Part shown: positions 10,331-20,170 of the stretch, in pieces
Position numbering within the stretch: position 1 is the first letter of the stretch
How the letters are laid out: each line of letters starts with the position of its first letter
DNA from: Alectoria sarmentosa
Taxonomy: Eukaryota > Ascomycota > Lecanoromycetes > Lecanorales > Parmeliaceae
Reading direction: 5' to 3'
Assembly (NCBI GenBank): GCA_009733775.1
Contig: WOGZ01000407.1
Coordinates: forward strand, 1-26,825
Length of the DNA stretch: 26,825 nucleotides
The notes under the pieces: model-generated
Databases searched by the model: none
What the model saw: the letters and a program-made list of their open reading frames with translations, nothing else
What the model was told of the DNA's origin: nothing
Program-made: the position numbers and the translations under genes

Positions 10331-11307
10331 TAAATGACAGCAGCTATAGCAGCGATTACTATAATAATTTATATTTGAAAATCGTTTAGATTTATTCGAT
10401 TAATAGAATCAATAAAATGAAAGTATATTGCTTCGTTTGCGAACGTTGCTCTTATAATCAAATCGCTATCTTTTATAAAATTTGAAATCGACGATTTAAA
10501 AAAAATGATTATCGATGAGTTATTAAAAATAACATTTATCGATAACGAATCTTATAATCGACGTAATGCTCGAATATTTTACTCGAATTTCATTAAAGTA
10601 ACACGTAAAGAAAACTTATTAATTGCTCAATCAAATAATTAATTGCGATTTATTAATTTAAATCTTAATCTGATATAATTGTTTGTTAATGAGATTTCTT
10701 TGTTAATTTGAGACGGTCGAAAGTTTTTAATAATGATTTGCTTAAATAATTATTAAATGTTTTCATTAAATAAATTCGTATAAACGTAATCGTTATTGAG
10801 AAATTCGTATAATTGAAAAGTTAACACTATCGTCTCGCGAATGATTAAATTGATAATCGAGAATAAAAAAGTTATTTTGAATGTTATATTATCGACGAAT
10901 ATCGAGATTGAATAAAGAAGATAGAGATTATTATAAAAATTGTTATAAAAAAAGTGAGAATTTTTTAAAAATATTTATCCCACGTTGCTTAACAAAATAA
11001 CAAAATCGATGATTCAAAATTCGAAAAATAATAACGAGTTCGAAAAGGGACTCGAAAAACGTTATTTGATAATTGATGACGTTATTACGTCGACGATTAA
11101 AAAAATATTATTGAATAAGCAATTACTTTAAATATGCTTAAAAACGATTTCGAAAATTATCTTGATAACGTAATAAAGCGAAAGAATTTGTCAGACGAAG
11201 AATTGATGAATTTGATATTAAAGATTAATGTTTATCGAAAGAGGGTAAATTAATCATCGAGATTTTAATGCTCGTTTAATAAAAGAATAATGTTAATAAA
11301 ACGATTT
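10331..11307 (-). other. Element B 5' internal region, decayed
   Basis: This lies between the primer-site candidate and the recognisable Gag core. The part next to 10330 is Ser/Asn/Glu-rich on the minus strand and probably the Gag N-terminus. The remainder is too decayed for me to assign. A CpG-rich island-like patch at 11040-11100 is a by-product of the mutation bias. Confidence 0.4.
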
Positions 11308-11321
11308 CGATGTTGTTATTA
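11308..11321 (-). other. Putative primer-binding site of element B
   Basis: Two bases inside the 5' LTR the minus strand reads TAATAACAACATCG. The equivalent site in element C reads TGATAGTAACACCG, and the two differ by four transitions only. Conservation at the same place in two different elements suggests a primer-binding site. I could not match it to a named tRNA 3' end. Confidence 0.45.
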
Positions 11322-11323
11322 TT

Positions 11324-11453
11324 TGTTACAAACAATGATCTTTTTGAGAATATATGATTTAAATTGTTTTTAATTAAAGAATATTTGCTAAAATATGTGC
11401 ATTGTTAAATTCACTTATTTGATAACTCTTTAACCTTGACAAAGATTTTAACA
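11324..11453 (-). repeat. 5' LTR of element B (130 bp)
   Basis: TGTTA...TAACA ends are intact, and the unit is the same length as the copy at 1173-1302. It is followed directly by the AACAT duplication. Confidence 0.82.
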
Positions 11454-11458
11454 AACAT
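11454..11458. repeat. Target site duplication of element B (right copy, AACAT)
   Basis: Exact match to 1168-1172. It has not mutated although both LTRs have. Confidence 0.85.
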
Positions 11459-12045
11459 CGACGATATTATTAACGAATTTTTTACGATATATTATTATCG
11501 TTGTTATTATCAACTTTTTCAATTGAAAATAATTATTAATTAAATGTTTCGAAGATATAAGATAAGTTAGAAACACATTTCTTCGATTTTTATAACGTTG
11601 AAACATCGCTTTTTGAAAAAGGGAAATAATGTTACGAGCGTATTTTATATTCTTTAACTTCTCTTTAATATTACATTTTTTTAACATTATTCGATTAAGC
11701 TTAGCGTGTTTTAATAAAGGCATTTATTTTTATATAAATATTTTTTTTATATATATTTTCTTCTCACTTAGTTATTTTATTTAATACACTCATATAATAT
11801 AATTTTATATTAATTTCAATAAATAATATAAATAAAACCGATTTATTAAAATTAAGATTGCGAGCGATCTTTTGTTTATTTTTATTTTTTCGAAAAAATG
11901 TTTTTATAATAACGATTTTAAAGACTTTTATTTTTATAATCTCGATTACGTTTTCGTTATCGTTGTTTTTCGCATTTAACAAATCATTTTTTTTTTGATA
12001 ATCGCGTTTAAATTCATAATTATTTTATTTTCGAATTCGCTTCGA
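11459..12045 (-). pseudogene. Unidentified decayed minus-strand frame(s) right of element B
   Basis: Two minus-strand stretches are open (11723 down to element B, and 11982-11764), each with a protein-like, Lys/Asn-rich composition, for example RYKNRRNVF and YRKKFVNNIVDV. They are offset by one frame, with homopolymer runs between them. If element B and one target duplication are removed, the first stretch continues in frame into 1167-925. I do not recognise the protein. It could be the tail of another transposon or a decayed host gene. Confidence 0.45.
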
Positions 12046-12050
12046 GCGAT
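12046..12050. repeat. Target site duplication of element C (left copy, GCGAT)
   Basis: Identical to 19421-19425 on the other side of element C. Confidence 0.88.
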
Positions 12051-12231
12051 TGATATGGGATCGGCGATCAGCAGGCCTTGCCGAGGTACTTACCTCGCCT
12101 AGTAACTGCCCCTGCCATAAAGGTACCTCGCCAAGCTTATGGCTTAACAAGTTTATATAAATAACTATTTTCGTGAGAAAGAAATCAATCAATCTTCCAC
12201 CCATTAGGTTTCAAAACGTACTTTCATATCA
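12051..12231 (+). repeat. 5' LTR of element C (181 bp)
   Basis: Aligned without gaps to 19240-19420. There are 11 differences (about 6%), all transitions, in both directions. By the context of the changed C: five CpT, three CpC, three CpA, none CpG. A TATATAA-like box lies near 12154. Confidence 0.92.
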
Positions 12232-12232
12232 A

Positions 12233-12246
12233 TGATAGTAACACCG
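12233..12246 (+). other. Putative primer-binding site of element C
   Basis: TGATAGTAACACCG lies one base inside the 5' LTR. It resembles the matching site of element B apart from transitions. If the third base was G, it would begin TGG like a tRNA-primed site. The tRNA is not identified. Confidence 0.5.
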
Positions 12247-12936
12247 GGTTTTACTTAAGCAAACATCATATCACTGCTTACCACGTCTTACGCCCGGTGA
12301 TCTGTTGTCCTCGCTATCTTCCGAGTACAGCACCAAGATCCAATCCTTCACCAAATCTTCATTTTTCGAAAAGCCTGACACAAGCCTTAAGAAATCTTCT
12401 AAACGACGTCGACACCTTCTCGACGTTATCAATCCATAATAAACGTGACTTCTTCAATCTCGGCTTCAAACCCCGTCTTCAAAAATATCATCACTCTCGC
12501 TTTTCAACTTGAGGAATTCATTGACAATGATCACGCTTTTACAAGCCTCATCGATTAGAATACTCGACAATTAATCACCCGAGTTGTCAAGATCAATTTC
12601 CGACCCTCAGAGATCAGCAGAGGAACCCCCTCCGCAAGAGAAGATCGTGTCAAAACAAGATCAAACTCTACGAAATCATCTTTTTGATCGATTAGTTGAG
12701 CCCTCGACAGATCTATTTTACGTATTGCTCTCAAGACCTTTAAATAAAGTACTCGAGCACTGCGAAGGCTTTAGGATCCGTTTTCTACAGGTGCTATTTC
12801 GAATATCTCACCGATAGCGACTTCGTCAAAATCAACATCGACGCCGTCGAATTCACTCGACATTGGTTAGATTATCAGAGCTATATCTGCCGAAGAAACA
12901 ATTTACACGAATTCCATCGGTCCTCAATTTTCAATT
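12247..12936 (+). pseudogene. Element C leader with broken upstream open frames
   Basis: Before Gag there is more coding-like sequence than a plain leader needs. From about 12290 to 12817 one frame is open except for TAA, TAA, TGA and TAA at 12437, 12440, 12446 and 12572, which fit mutated Gln/Trp codons; it includes RLVEPSTDLFYVLLSRPLNK. From about 12780 a different frame takes over with strongly protein-like codons (FEYLTDSDFV, EFTRHWLDYQ) and stays open past the Gag start. A one- or two-base change near 12775 would join them. This may be an extra upstream protein or an N-terminal extension of Gag. Confidence 0.45.
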
Positions 12937-15900
12937 ATGACAGGGCAGATGACTTTTCAAGAACTACGAGATTTCATCACGAGCACTATGAATTCAGTAG
13001 TGCGGAATCTCAACTTGCCGCCCGGCCCTCCTGGCGATCCAGGACCCCAAGGACTTTTCGGACCTGCTACCGTAACAGAACATGGAATGACTCGCTGGAA
13101 TCCAGGAGACCTCGATTTCTTTGATCTCATGTACGATAACAAATCCATAAATAACGGATCAGCACTCGAGCACATCGGAAAAGAGACCTATTTCCGTGAT
13201 GTACATTTGTTCATCGAGCGTGTTAAGGACCTCGCCGTTGTCAAGGGTGCAGCATTGATACGAAAAAATCTTTAAATGAGTCTTCGAGGAACAGCGTTGA
13301 AATGATGAACGGCAGAACTTTCCGTTATCGAGAAAAGGATTACCAAGCTCGGTGACGGGGTCGACGAATGGATTACCCTGTTAGTTGCCAGATTCAAGGA
13401 ACCTGCTACTATAGCAATTGACGTCGTTCTTCGTAAGCGATACACAATGCGTGACGCAATTTCTCGCCGAGAACCTCGGGAATATGCCCAAAAGATCCTT
13501 CGATCGGCAAAGGATACAGACTTGACGACAATCAAGAATCAGCTCGACATTATCTACAACGGCATCGATCTGGAATTTCGACGAGACATCAAGAAGCCGG
13601 AGAACGGAACGACGATCAATGCATTTTTTACATCTCTCGACGAATATAAGCACGAATGGTGGATATATGCTAATAGGCATGATGGCAACAAAAATGCAGG
13701 ATCTGTCTCGACTTCTTAAGGAAGTCGATAACAAAATCGACCTGCCGAGAATAGAGATAATTATAATCAATTTCAATCTCGATAAGGATTTGGATTTGGG
13801 CAGCAATCTTACGATCGTTAGTCTTATCAGCCTTACTCTTCTTTCCCTCGTCAGTTCAATAATTCAAATGCTTACCAATCACAGCAGCAGTAGTAGCAAC
13901 AGTACGATCAATCATCAAATCAACAACCTCGATAGCAAGAATTGTCATCACCTCGGCAGCCTTTACAAATTATCGCATCCTCAAACGCGTCAGATTCGAC
14001 GTCGACGTCGTCGAATCGTTCACAAGTCGGGAACGGATTTCCAAGAAGAGAGAATCGAGGAAATCAAAGCTTTCAAAGACCATGACAATAACGGAGCGGT
14101 GGATACCGTCAGAAAGTTTATCAGGCTTCGGTTGACGAGAACGAGAATGATTTGTCACAAAAAGACGATGACTACGACAAGAGTCAAGGAATCTATCAGA
14201 TCGAGCAGGATCCTCAAGAAGAGAATAACGAATTCGAATCCTTCGAATCGTTCGACTCCACGAACTACTTTACGGAAGCAACTCCGACAATCCATTTTTA
14301 TCGTCAATACTCGGAAAGCTTTGCTTCAAGGAATGTCTTATTTCGTCACCTAAAGGAAGTTTGGAACGACTCTATCAAACATGCTTCGGAAGCCTTCGAA
14401 GTTACCGAAGCATCACAAGTCGCCGAGCAATCTTCGACTGCAACTCCGAAAGCAAAAAGAGTAATCGAATCCTCAAGCAAAGATTCGGCTTCCACACCAG
14501 GATACGCTTTTAAAGGTTATCACTATGCCATCACGAACCTGAAGCCTACCCCTATTTCAGACTCCGAAGTTATGTTTACTTGCGCAGACTCCGGAGCCGG
14601 AATCACACTTCTAGATCGAATTCAGCGTCAGAAGTTCTTTTCAAGCACCAAGATCTCGAAAATGGCATCGTCGATACGAGTCAGAGGACTTGGTAGCGCC
14701 ATGCACAGCATTGACGAATTTGTTACGATAACAGCGTACGCAGACGGCGAGTTGCTTGACGGCACCTTAGCAATCGCGAAGATGATTATGAAAGCACATT
14801 TGGTCGATAACTTGAAAGCTAATATGCTGATCGGTAACGACGTTCTCGTGCCACAAAAAATCAAACTCGATTCTACTAACGGGAAAATGATTATCGACGC
14901 CTGCCAAGATCTTATTATTAAGATCGAGATCGTCACCAAGAAAGATCCCGGAGTACGCCGAACTATTCATGCTAAGAAAACGGTTACCATATCAACCCTA
15001 TCGACAATGTCAATGCCAATAACATACCGTGACACGTTACCAGAAAATAAAGATTTCCTATTCGAACCTCAATACAAGCAAGACCTCGGAAGTGAAGGAG
15101 GCGTCTTCGCCCATGTCGTAAACTCCTCACTTTCCTTTGTACAGCTCCGCAATTCCTCAGATCGCCCAACACGAATTACACGAAGAACTCGTCTAGGTTC
15201 TATAATCGAGTTTCGAGAGGAAGGATGCTACCTTGTTACCCCCGAAACAACCCCGCTTGCCGCAGGAGGTTGGATATCCAAAAGGCCCAAACAATCATGA
15301 AAATCCAGGATTGCCAAAGGATTGCTTACAATAACAGCCGGAGTCGCTGCCTACACGACTTCCGAATCTTTACCCAAGCACGAGGATCGATCCACAACAT
15401 CTACGGCAATCGATCCCGTTCACGAACACGTGCTTTCCAATGGCATCACGATCTACGGCAGCACCCAGAAAAAAGCTTCTCAGATCGCTATTGTTACCAT
15501 GGAATTCCCCGAGATATGAACGGATCAAGGCACCACTGTCGATATCCCCGAAAAAGAATGAATGCCAATTTCCTTGAAACCGGGAGTTGATTTCAAGCCG
15601 TCGAGAATGTATCCGCTTGACCAGAAGGACAGAGAAATCATCGACGAAACTTTCAACAAGTTACACAAACAAGAAAAGATGATTTGGTCGAATCAATCTA
15701 CGAAGTACAACTATTCATGCTTTATAATTTGACGCGACATTCCTTCTGACAGAAAAGGCAGGGTCGTCGTCGACATCAAAGGCCTGAATAAAATCACGAA
15801 AACGGACAGCTACCCTATGCCTTTGCAATCAAATATCATCAGCTCGATAACTGATTACCGCTACATCTCTATTGTGGATGCTACAGGCTGGTTTCATCAA

Positions 15901-18549
15901 TTCCTTGTCAAGATCCTCGATCGCCACAAGCTTATTATAATATCTCATCGAGGTCAAGAACAGTCAAACGTGGCCTTAATGGGATATAAAGGATTTCCGT
16001 CTTACGTTCAGAGACAGACTGACAAGATGCTAAGGTCATTTCATGACTTTGCTAAAGCATATGTCGACGACATGATTGCTTTTTCTCGTACCTTGGCAGA
16101 ACATCTTGAACATTTACGAAAGCTTTTTACCTTGTTTCGCGAACGCCGAGTCAACCTCAATTCCATGAAATCTTTCCTCGAATACCCGTTCGTAACTCTG
16201 CTTGATCAACATGTCGACAGCCTAAAAATGTCTACCTTAACAGACAAGATTCGAGCCATAAAGAATCTCCGCTTTCCAAGCAATCTTCGAAATTTCGAAA
16301 TCTATCTGAATTTAACGAGATGACTGCGCTCGTTAATTCATCGATATGCTCAAATTATTGAATTTTTGCAAAAGCGGAAAACTCGTCTCATTCGAGAATT
16401 GCCAACGAAGGAAGGAAATCAAGTCAACGGACTCGCCAGAAAACGACAATCGATGAGACTTATAATCGACGATTTTACGAAATCAGAAATCCAGGCATAT
16501 CAAAGCCTCCAAAAGGCTTTTGATAATCCGATCTTTCTGGTACACTACGACGGAAAACGACGTTTTTACATCGACATCGACAGCTCGAAAAAATGGAATT
16601 TCGCGACAATGATTTACCACGTCAAGGGAGATTCGGAGCTTGACGAGAATGCTATCATAGCAAGGTCTTCAATACAACCGATCATGTTTCTAAGCAAGCT
16701 TCTTAACGAAACAGAAAAGAACTACTGACCTACAGAACTCGAGGTCGCCGAAATCGTATGAATTGTCAAAAAAATTAAACACATGATCGAATCATCCTCG
16801 GTTCCGCCTATGATTATTTATATCGATCATTCTGCTGCCGTATCAATTTCTCGATAGATTACATTAACGACGTCTAGCATTGACAAATTCAACCTTCGTT
16901 TGATAAGAGCTTCTCAATACTTGTCGAGCTTCAATCTTGCTATTCGTCATAAGACTGACAAGTCAAATGTGATATCGGACGCGCTTTCCAGGTTGCCTGA
17001 AATTGAGTCCGACTCTTCTTCCGAAGGAATTCTTGACGTTCTCTACGATCACGCCGTCGAGATCCTCAATCCTGATCCCATAAAGGTTACGGAAACAAAA
17101 ATCGTCTACCACATCACGCTTATAAAAATGTCGAATGATTTTAAAGCACGACTTCGTCAAACGTACGAAACGGACGATTAATGAAAGAAAGTTCTTACCA
17201 TTCTCAAGAAGACAATGCCTGAAAAAAAGAAATCTAAATCAGCGACGCCATCCGCACAGCAAAAAGACACGTCGACGACGTCGCCAAAAGTCGCTTTGAA
17301 AGCCGCTGCGAAAATTACTTCGGAGGCTACAAAAAAGACTTTCGAAGAACTCGAGCAACCGAAAATTCGATTCAAGCTTTATAACGATTTGCTGTATTAC
17401 GTTTCTGACGATAAACGTGAGAGATTGTGCATCCCTCATTTCCTAGAGCAAGAAATGTTTCGCATAACTCATGACTTGTCAAACCACGATGATTTCCATA
17501 AAACGTATGATCGCTTATCAAGCTCTATCTACGTCCAACAGCTTGCTAAGCGGCTACGATCCTACATTGCTCACTACCCAAAATGTCAAGTCTATCAAAC
17601 CACGAGGCATTCTTCATATGGGTCGCTCAATCCTATTGTGACGCCCCCGATTCCGTTCCACACCTTAACAATGGATTTCGTAATCGAGCTTCCCGAAATC
17701 GACGACCACAATGTTCTGCTTACAATAACGAACAAGTTCACGAAGAAAGTGCTTCTCGTGACTGGAAAAGACACCTGGAATGCCGTCGACTGGGCAAATA
17801 CCGTCATTGTCGCATTGCTCGAGCACGATTGGGGCATTTCAAGATCCTTTATCAGCGACCGCGATTCTAAATTCATGTCGGCGTTTTGAAAAACGATCTT
17901 CGGTCGCCTTGGAGTAAGCTTCCTGACCTCGATTACTTATCATCCTCAAACAAATGGGCAGTTAGAACGCACGAACCAAACGGTGAAAATAGCATTACGT
18001 TATTACATAGCAAAGAACATCAATTGGCGTCAAGCTTTGCCATTTATCAATGCTATTCTCAACAACTCAATCAACTTTGTCACCAAGTTCGCTTCCAACG
18101 AGCTAACCTACGGATTTCGCGTCAACGATAACGTCAATCTTCTGAAGGATCTATCACCGCAAGAGTTCAAAAAGTTTCAATTAATCAAACGCGAAGCCGC
18201 CGACGAAGCCATAGCATTTGTCAACGTTATGACCAAAGCTCGCTATGATGACAAGCATACTTTATTGAATCTCAAGGAAGGTGACGAAGTTTACCTTCGC
18301 CTCCATTATGGATACAAGATTCTTGAGGAAGGAAATCGAAAACTTCATCAATAGCGTGTTGGTCCCTTTTCAGTACTTAGCAAAGTCGGTAACCTTGTCT
18401 ACAAACTCGACTTACCGTTTATCATGAAAATCTGGTCGGTAGTTTCTATAACACAGCTGGAATCGACTTCGAAAGGCGAAGATTCATATCGACGTTCTCG
18501 TCCCACGAATCCACCTTCGGTAGAAGATGAAGATCGGTTTTCGAAATCT

Positions 18550-18710
18550 TACGAAATCGAGAAACTCGTCGAAAGAAGGATTATTAATGGGAAATTCGAA
18601 TATCTCGTGAAATGAATGGATTATGATAAGCAGCATAACGTTTGGTATAAGCTGAAAGACTTAAACTTCGTTAAGGATCTCGTCGTCGATTACGAAGGAA
18701 CACACGTCCC
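18550..18710 (+). pseudogene. Element C chromodomain
   Basis: YEIEKLVERRIINGKFEYLV, then K and a TGA (18613-18615) where YLVKW is expected, then DYDKQHNVWY and FVKDLVVDYE. This is a clear chromodomain at the end of integrase, the mark of chromoviruses. It is predicted to bind H3K9-methylated chromatin and bias insertion towards heterochromatin, in keeping with the AT-rich surroundings. Confidence 0.85.
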
Positions 18711-18863
18711 GGGATCTACATCGATAAGAGGCGGGCGTCACAACGCTATCATTATGAGAGCAAGGAATTTCCTTCCAGAGATCGTTCCAAAAGCGAAGAA
18801 ATTCCTTTCGCAAGCACCCCGAAAATCTATCAGAGCAATTCCGACGAAACCTCAAACTCGAGG

Positions 18864-19049
18864 ATCGCGGAATCGCGTCCCCGAGAATCGCGTTCCCGCT
18901 GCACGGATCGAGTATCCTCAAGTTATCATACCTACTACGACCTCATCCAAGGATTTACCTCAGACCCAAGAATCGCGGAATCGCGTTTTCGAGAATCGCG
19001 TTTTCGCTGCACGAATCGAGTATCCTCAAGCCATCATATTTGCTACGAC
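18864..19049 (+). repeat. Direct repeat in the element C C-terminal tail
   Basis: Two copies of about 78 bases start at 18864 and 18972, offset 108 bases (36 codons), so in frame. Each encodes a RNRV.ENRV.AARIEYPQ-type block. They differ essentially by transitions (for example CCC against TTT), with the many CpGs kept. Function of the tail is unknown. Confidence 0.8.
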
Positions 19050-19239
19050 GACAACCGAAATGTCTCGCCAACTCGTCATCATGCCCGGATCATGACTTTA
19101 AGAATCATGTTGATAATGATGAAAGATGCGCGGGAGATGCTTACGTACGGATTGTTTTGCTTACTCTGCGTGGTTACATGTATTTATTGCTTATATCCGC
19201 GACAGCGAGAACGCTGCCTTTGATTCTTTTGTTGGTATT

Positions 19240-19420
19240 TGATATGGGATCGACGATCAGCAGGCCTTACCGAGGTACTTACCTCGCCTAATAATTGCCC
19301 CTGCCATAAAGGTACCTCGCCAAGCTTATGACTTGACAAGTTTATATAGATAGCTATTTTCGTGAGAAAGAAATCAATCAATCTTCCACCCATCAGGTTT
19401 CAGAACGTACTTCCATATCA
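19240..19420 (+). repeat. 3' LTR of element C (181 bp)
   Basis: Starts TGATATGGGATC and ends TTCCATATCA, the same length as the 5' copy, and abuts the GCGAT duplication. The bases directly upstream (about 19221-19239) are T-rich, not purine-rich. Confidence 0.92.
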
Positions 19421-19425
19421 GCGAT
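19421..19425. repeat. Target site duplication of element C (right copy, GCGAT)
   Basis: Identical to 12046-12050. Confidence 0.88.
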
Positions 19426-20170
19426 ACGTCGATTACAAAAAAAAAACGCTCGCGAAATCGAAACTTTGATTATTATTATCAATAATATAATTATTTACAT
19501 TTATATATTCGTTTAATAAACGCTTAAAACGCTAAAAATCAAGATTTTTCTTTTGCATTTTTATTATTTATTCATTAATGTTATTTTAATAATTAAAAAA
19601 AATTATCGATAATGTTTATAATATTCTTCGCTTTATAATATATTTTTTGAAAAAAAAAAGTTAATTTTCAATCGTTTTCTTATAATAAGAGACGATTAAT
19701 TTATATACGAAAAATTTCGCAAAAAAAAAAGATTATTAAATGTATTTTTAATTAATTTACGAAAAATTATAAACTTTTTAATATTTATGTTAAAATCGTT
19801 CGAAATAAATTATATAACGCGTTTTACATATTTATCTTCTTAAAAAATTATAAAAAAAAATTGTTAAATACTTTATTATTTTTTAATTTTTTAATTATAA
19901 AAAGTTTAATATTTATAAAAAATTTAATAAAAAAAAAATCGACGATTTTATTTTGCGAGAAGTTTTTATCGAAATAAACGATAGAGTTATAATAATATAT
20001 ATAAAAAATAATAATAATAATAATTATGAAAATAAATATATATCTAAAATAAATGTAATTTATTACAAGATTTTTTTTGAAGAAAATTTTATGTTAAAAT
20101 TTTATATACGAATATAATTAAGACGATATTCAAATTACGAGTATATTTCAATAAATTTATTATTTAATAA
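19426..20170. other. AT-rich flank right of element C
   Basis: Very AT-rich with scattered CpG, poly-A and poly-T runs and short AT microsatellites (for example near 20000-20020). It continues the block interrupted at 12050. I see no gene and no recognisable element. The change to normal GC content is sharp, at about 20170-20270. Confidence 0.6.

Larger units (their letters stand above)
1173..11453 (-). mobile_element. Element B: decayed Ty3/gypsy chromovirus, interrupted by element D
   Basis: The element is bounded by two 130-bp LTRs in the same orientation and an exact AACAT duplication. It reads on the minus strand: 5' LTR (11324-11453), putative primer site, Gag, a tandem-repeat linker, protease, RT, RNase H, the inserted element D, integrase, chromodomain, 3' LTR (1173-1302). 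Without D and its 5-bp duplication it would be about 7.77 kb. Every domain carries stop codons and missense changes of the C-to-T/G-to-A type, so it is dead. Domain order (protease-RT-RNase H-integrase) and the chromodomain place it among the chromoviruses. It is a different family from element C, because the RT motif A reads IDC..FFYQ rather than VDATGWFHQF. Confidence 0.88.
12937..19095 (+). pseudogene. Element C Gag-Pol polyprotein with 25 premature stops
   Basis: A single frame spans about 2050 codons with no frameshift. Gag starts at ATG 12937 (MTGQMTFQELRDF), with a collagen-like GPPGDPGPQG and a FYFRDV/RVKD-type core, then a Gln-rich tail. Protease has ADSGAGITLL (Asp codon 14587). RT (about 15565-16330) keeps VDATGWFHQF and YVDD (16060-16071). 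RNase H (about 16480-16860) has DIDSSKKW, ELEVA and YIDH. Integrase (about 17430-18130) keeps its D, D and E (17674, 17857, 17965; D-x35-E). Its HHCC finger has lost a Cys (Tyr codon 17575), and GPF is intact at 18361. A chromodomain follows at about 18550-18700. Stops: 13 TGA, 6 TAA, 6 TAG, the first at 13273. Those at 13303/13306, 15517, 15559, 15730, 16321, 16726, 16759, 17887 and 18613 stand where family members have Trp. It cannot make full-length protein. Confidence 0.92.
12051..19420 (+). mobile_element. Element C: 7.37-kb Ty3/gypsy chromovirus, recently inactivated
   Basis: Two 181-bp LTRs with perfect TGATATG...CATATCA inverted ends and a GCGAT duplication bound a complete element. 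It has a primer-site candidate, a leader with open stretches, and a Gag-Pol frame with protease, RT, RNase H, integrase and chromodomain in the chromovirus order. It is far less mutated than A, B and D: normal base composition, no frameshift, but many premature stops. It is therefore the youngest insertion here. It landed in DNA that already was, or later became, AT-rich. No polypurine tract stands directly before the 3' LTR, which is odd for this class. Confidence 0.93.

Noticed and set aside
9869..10335. A plus-strand protein-like frame (with FRGVILNN and IEYQTRASLRKH) that could be followed for over a kilobase with stops
   Set aside because: The minus strand of the same bases reads as an ordered gypsy Gag that fits element B's orientation and LTRs. 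The plus reading is a shadow.
1..12050. Ordinary CpA-type RIP or methyl-CpG deamination as the cause of the AT-rich block
   Set aside because: CpG is retained and CpC/CpT are depleted more than CpA, which fits neither simple model. Kept as an open alternative pending proper counts.
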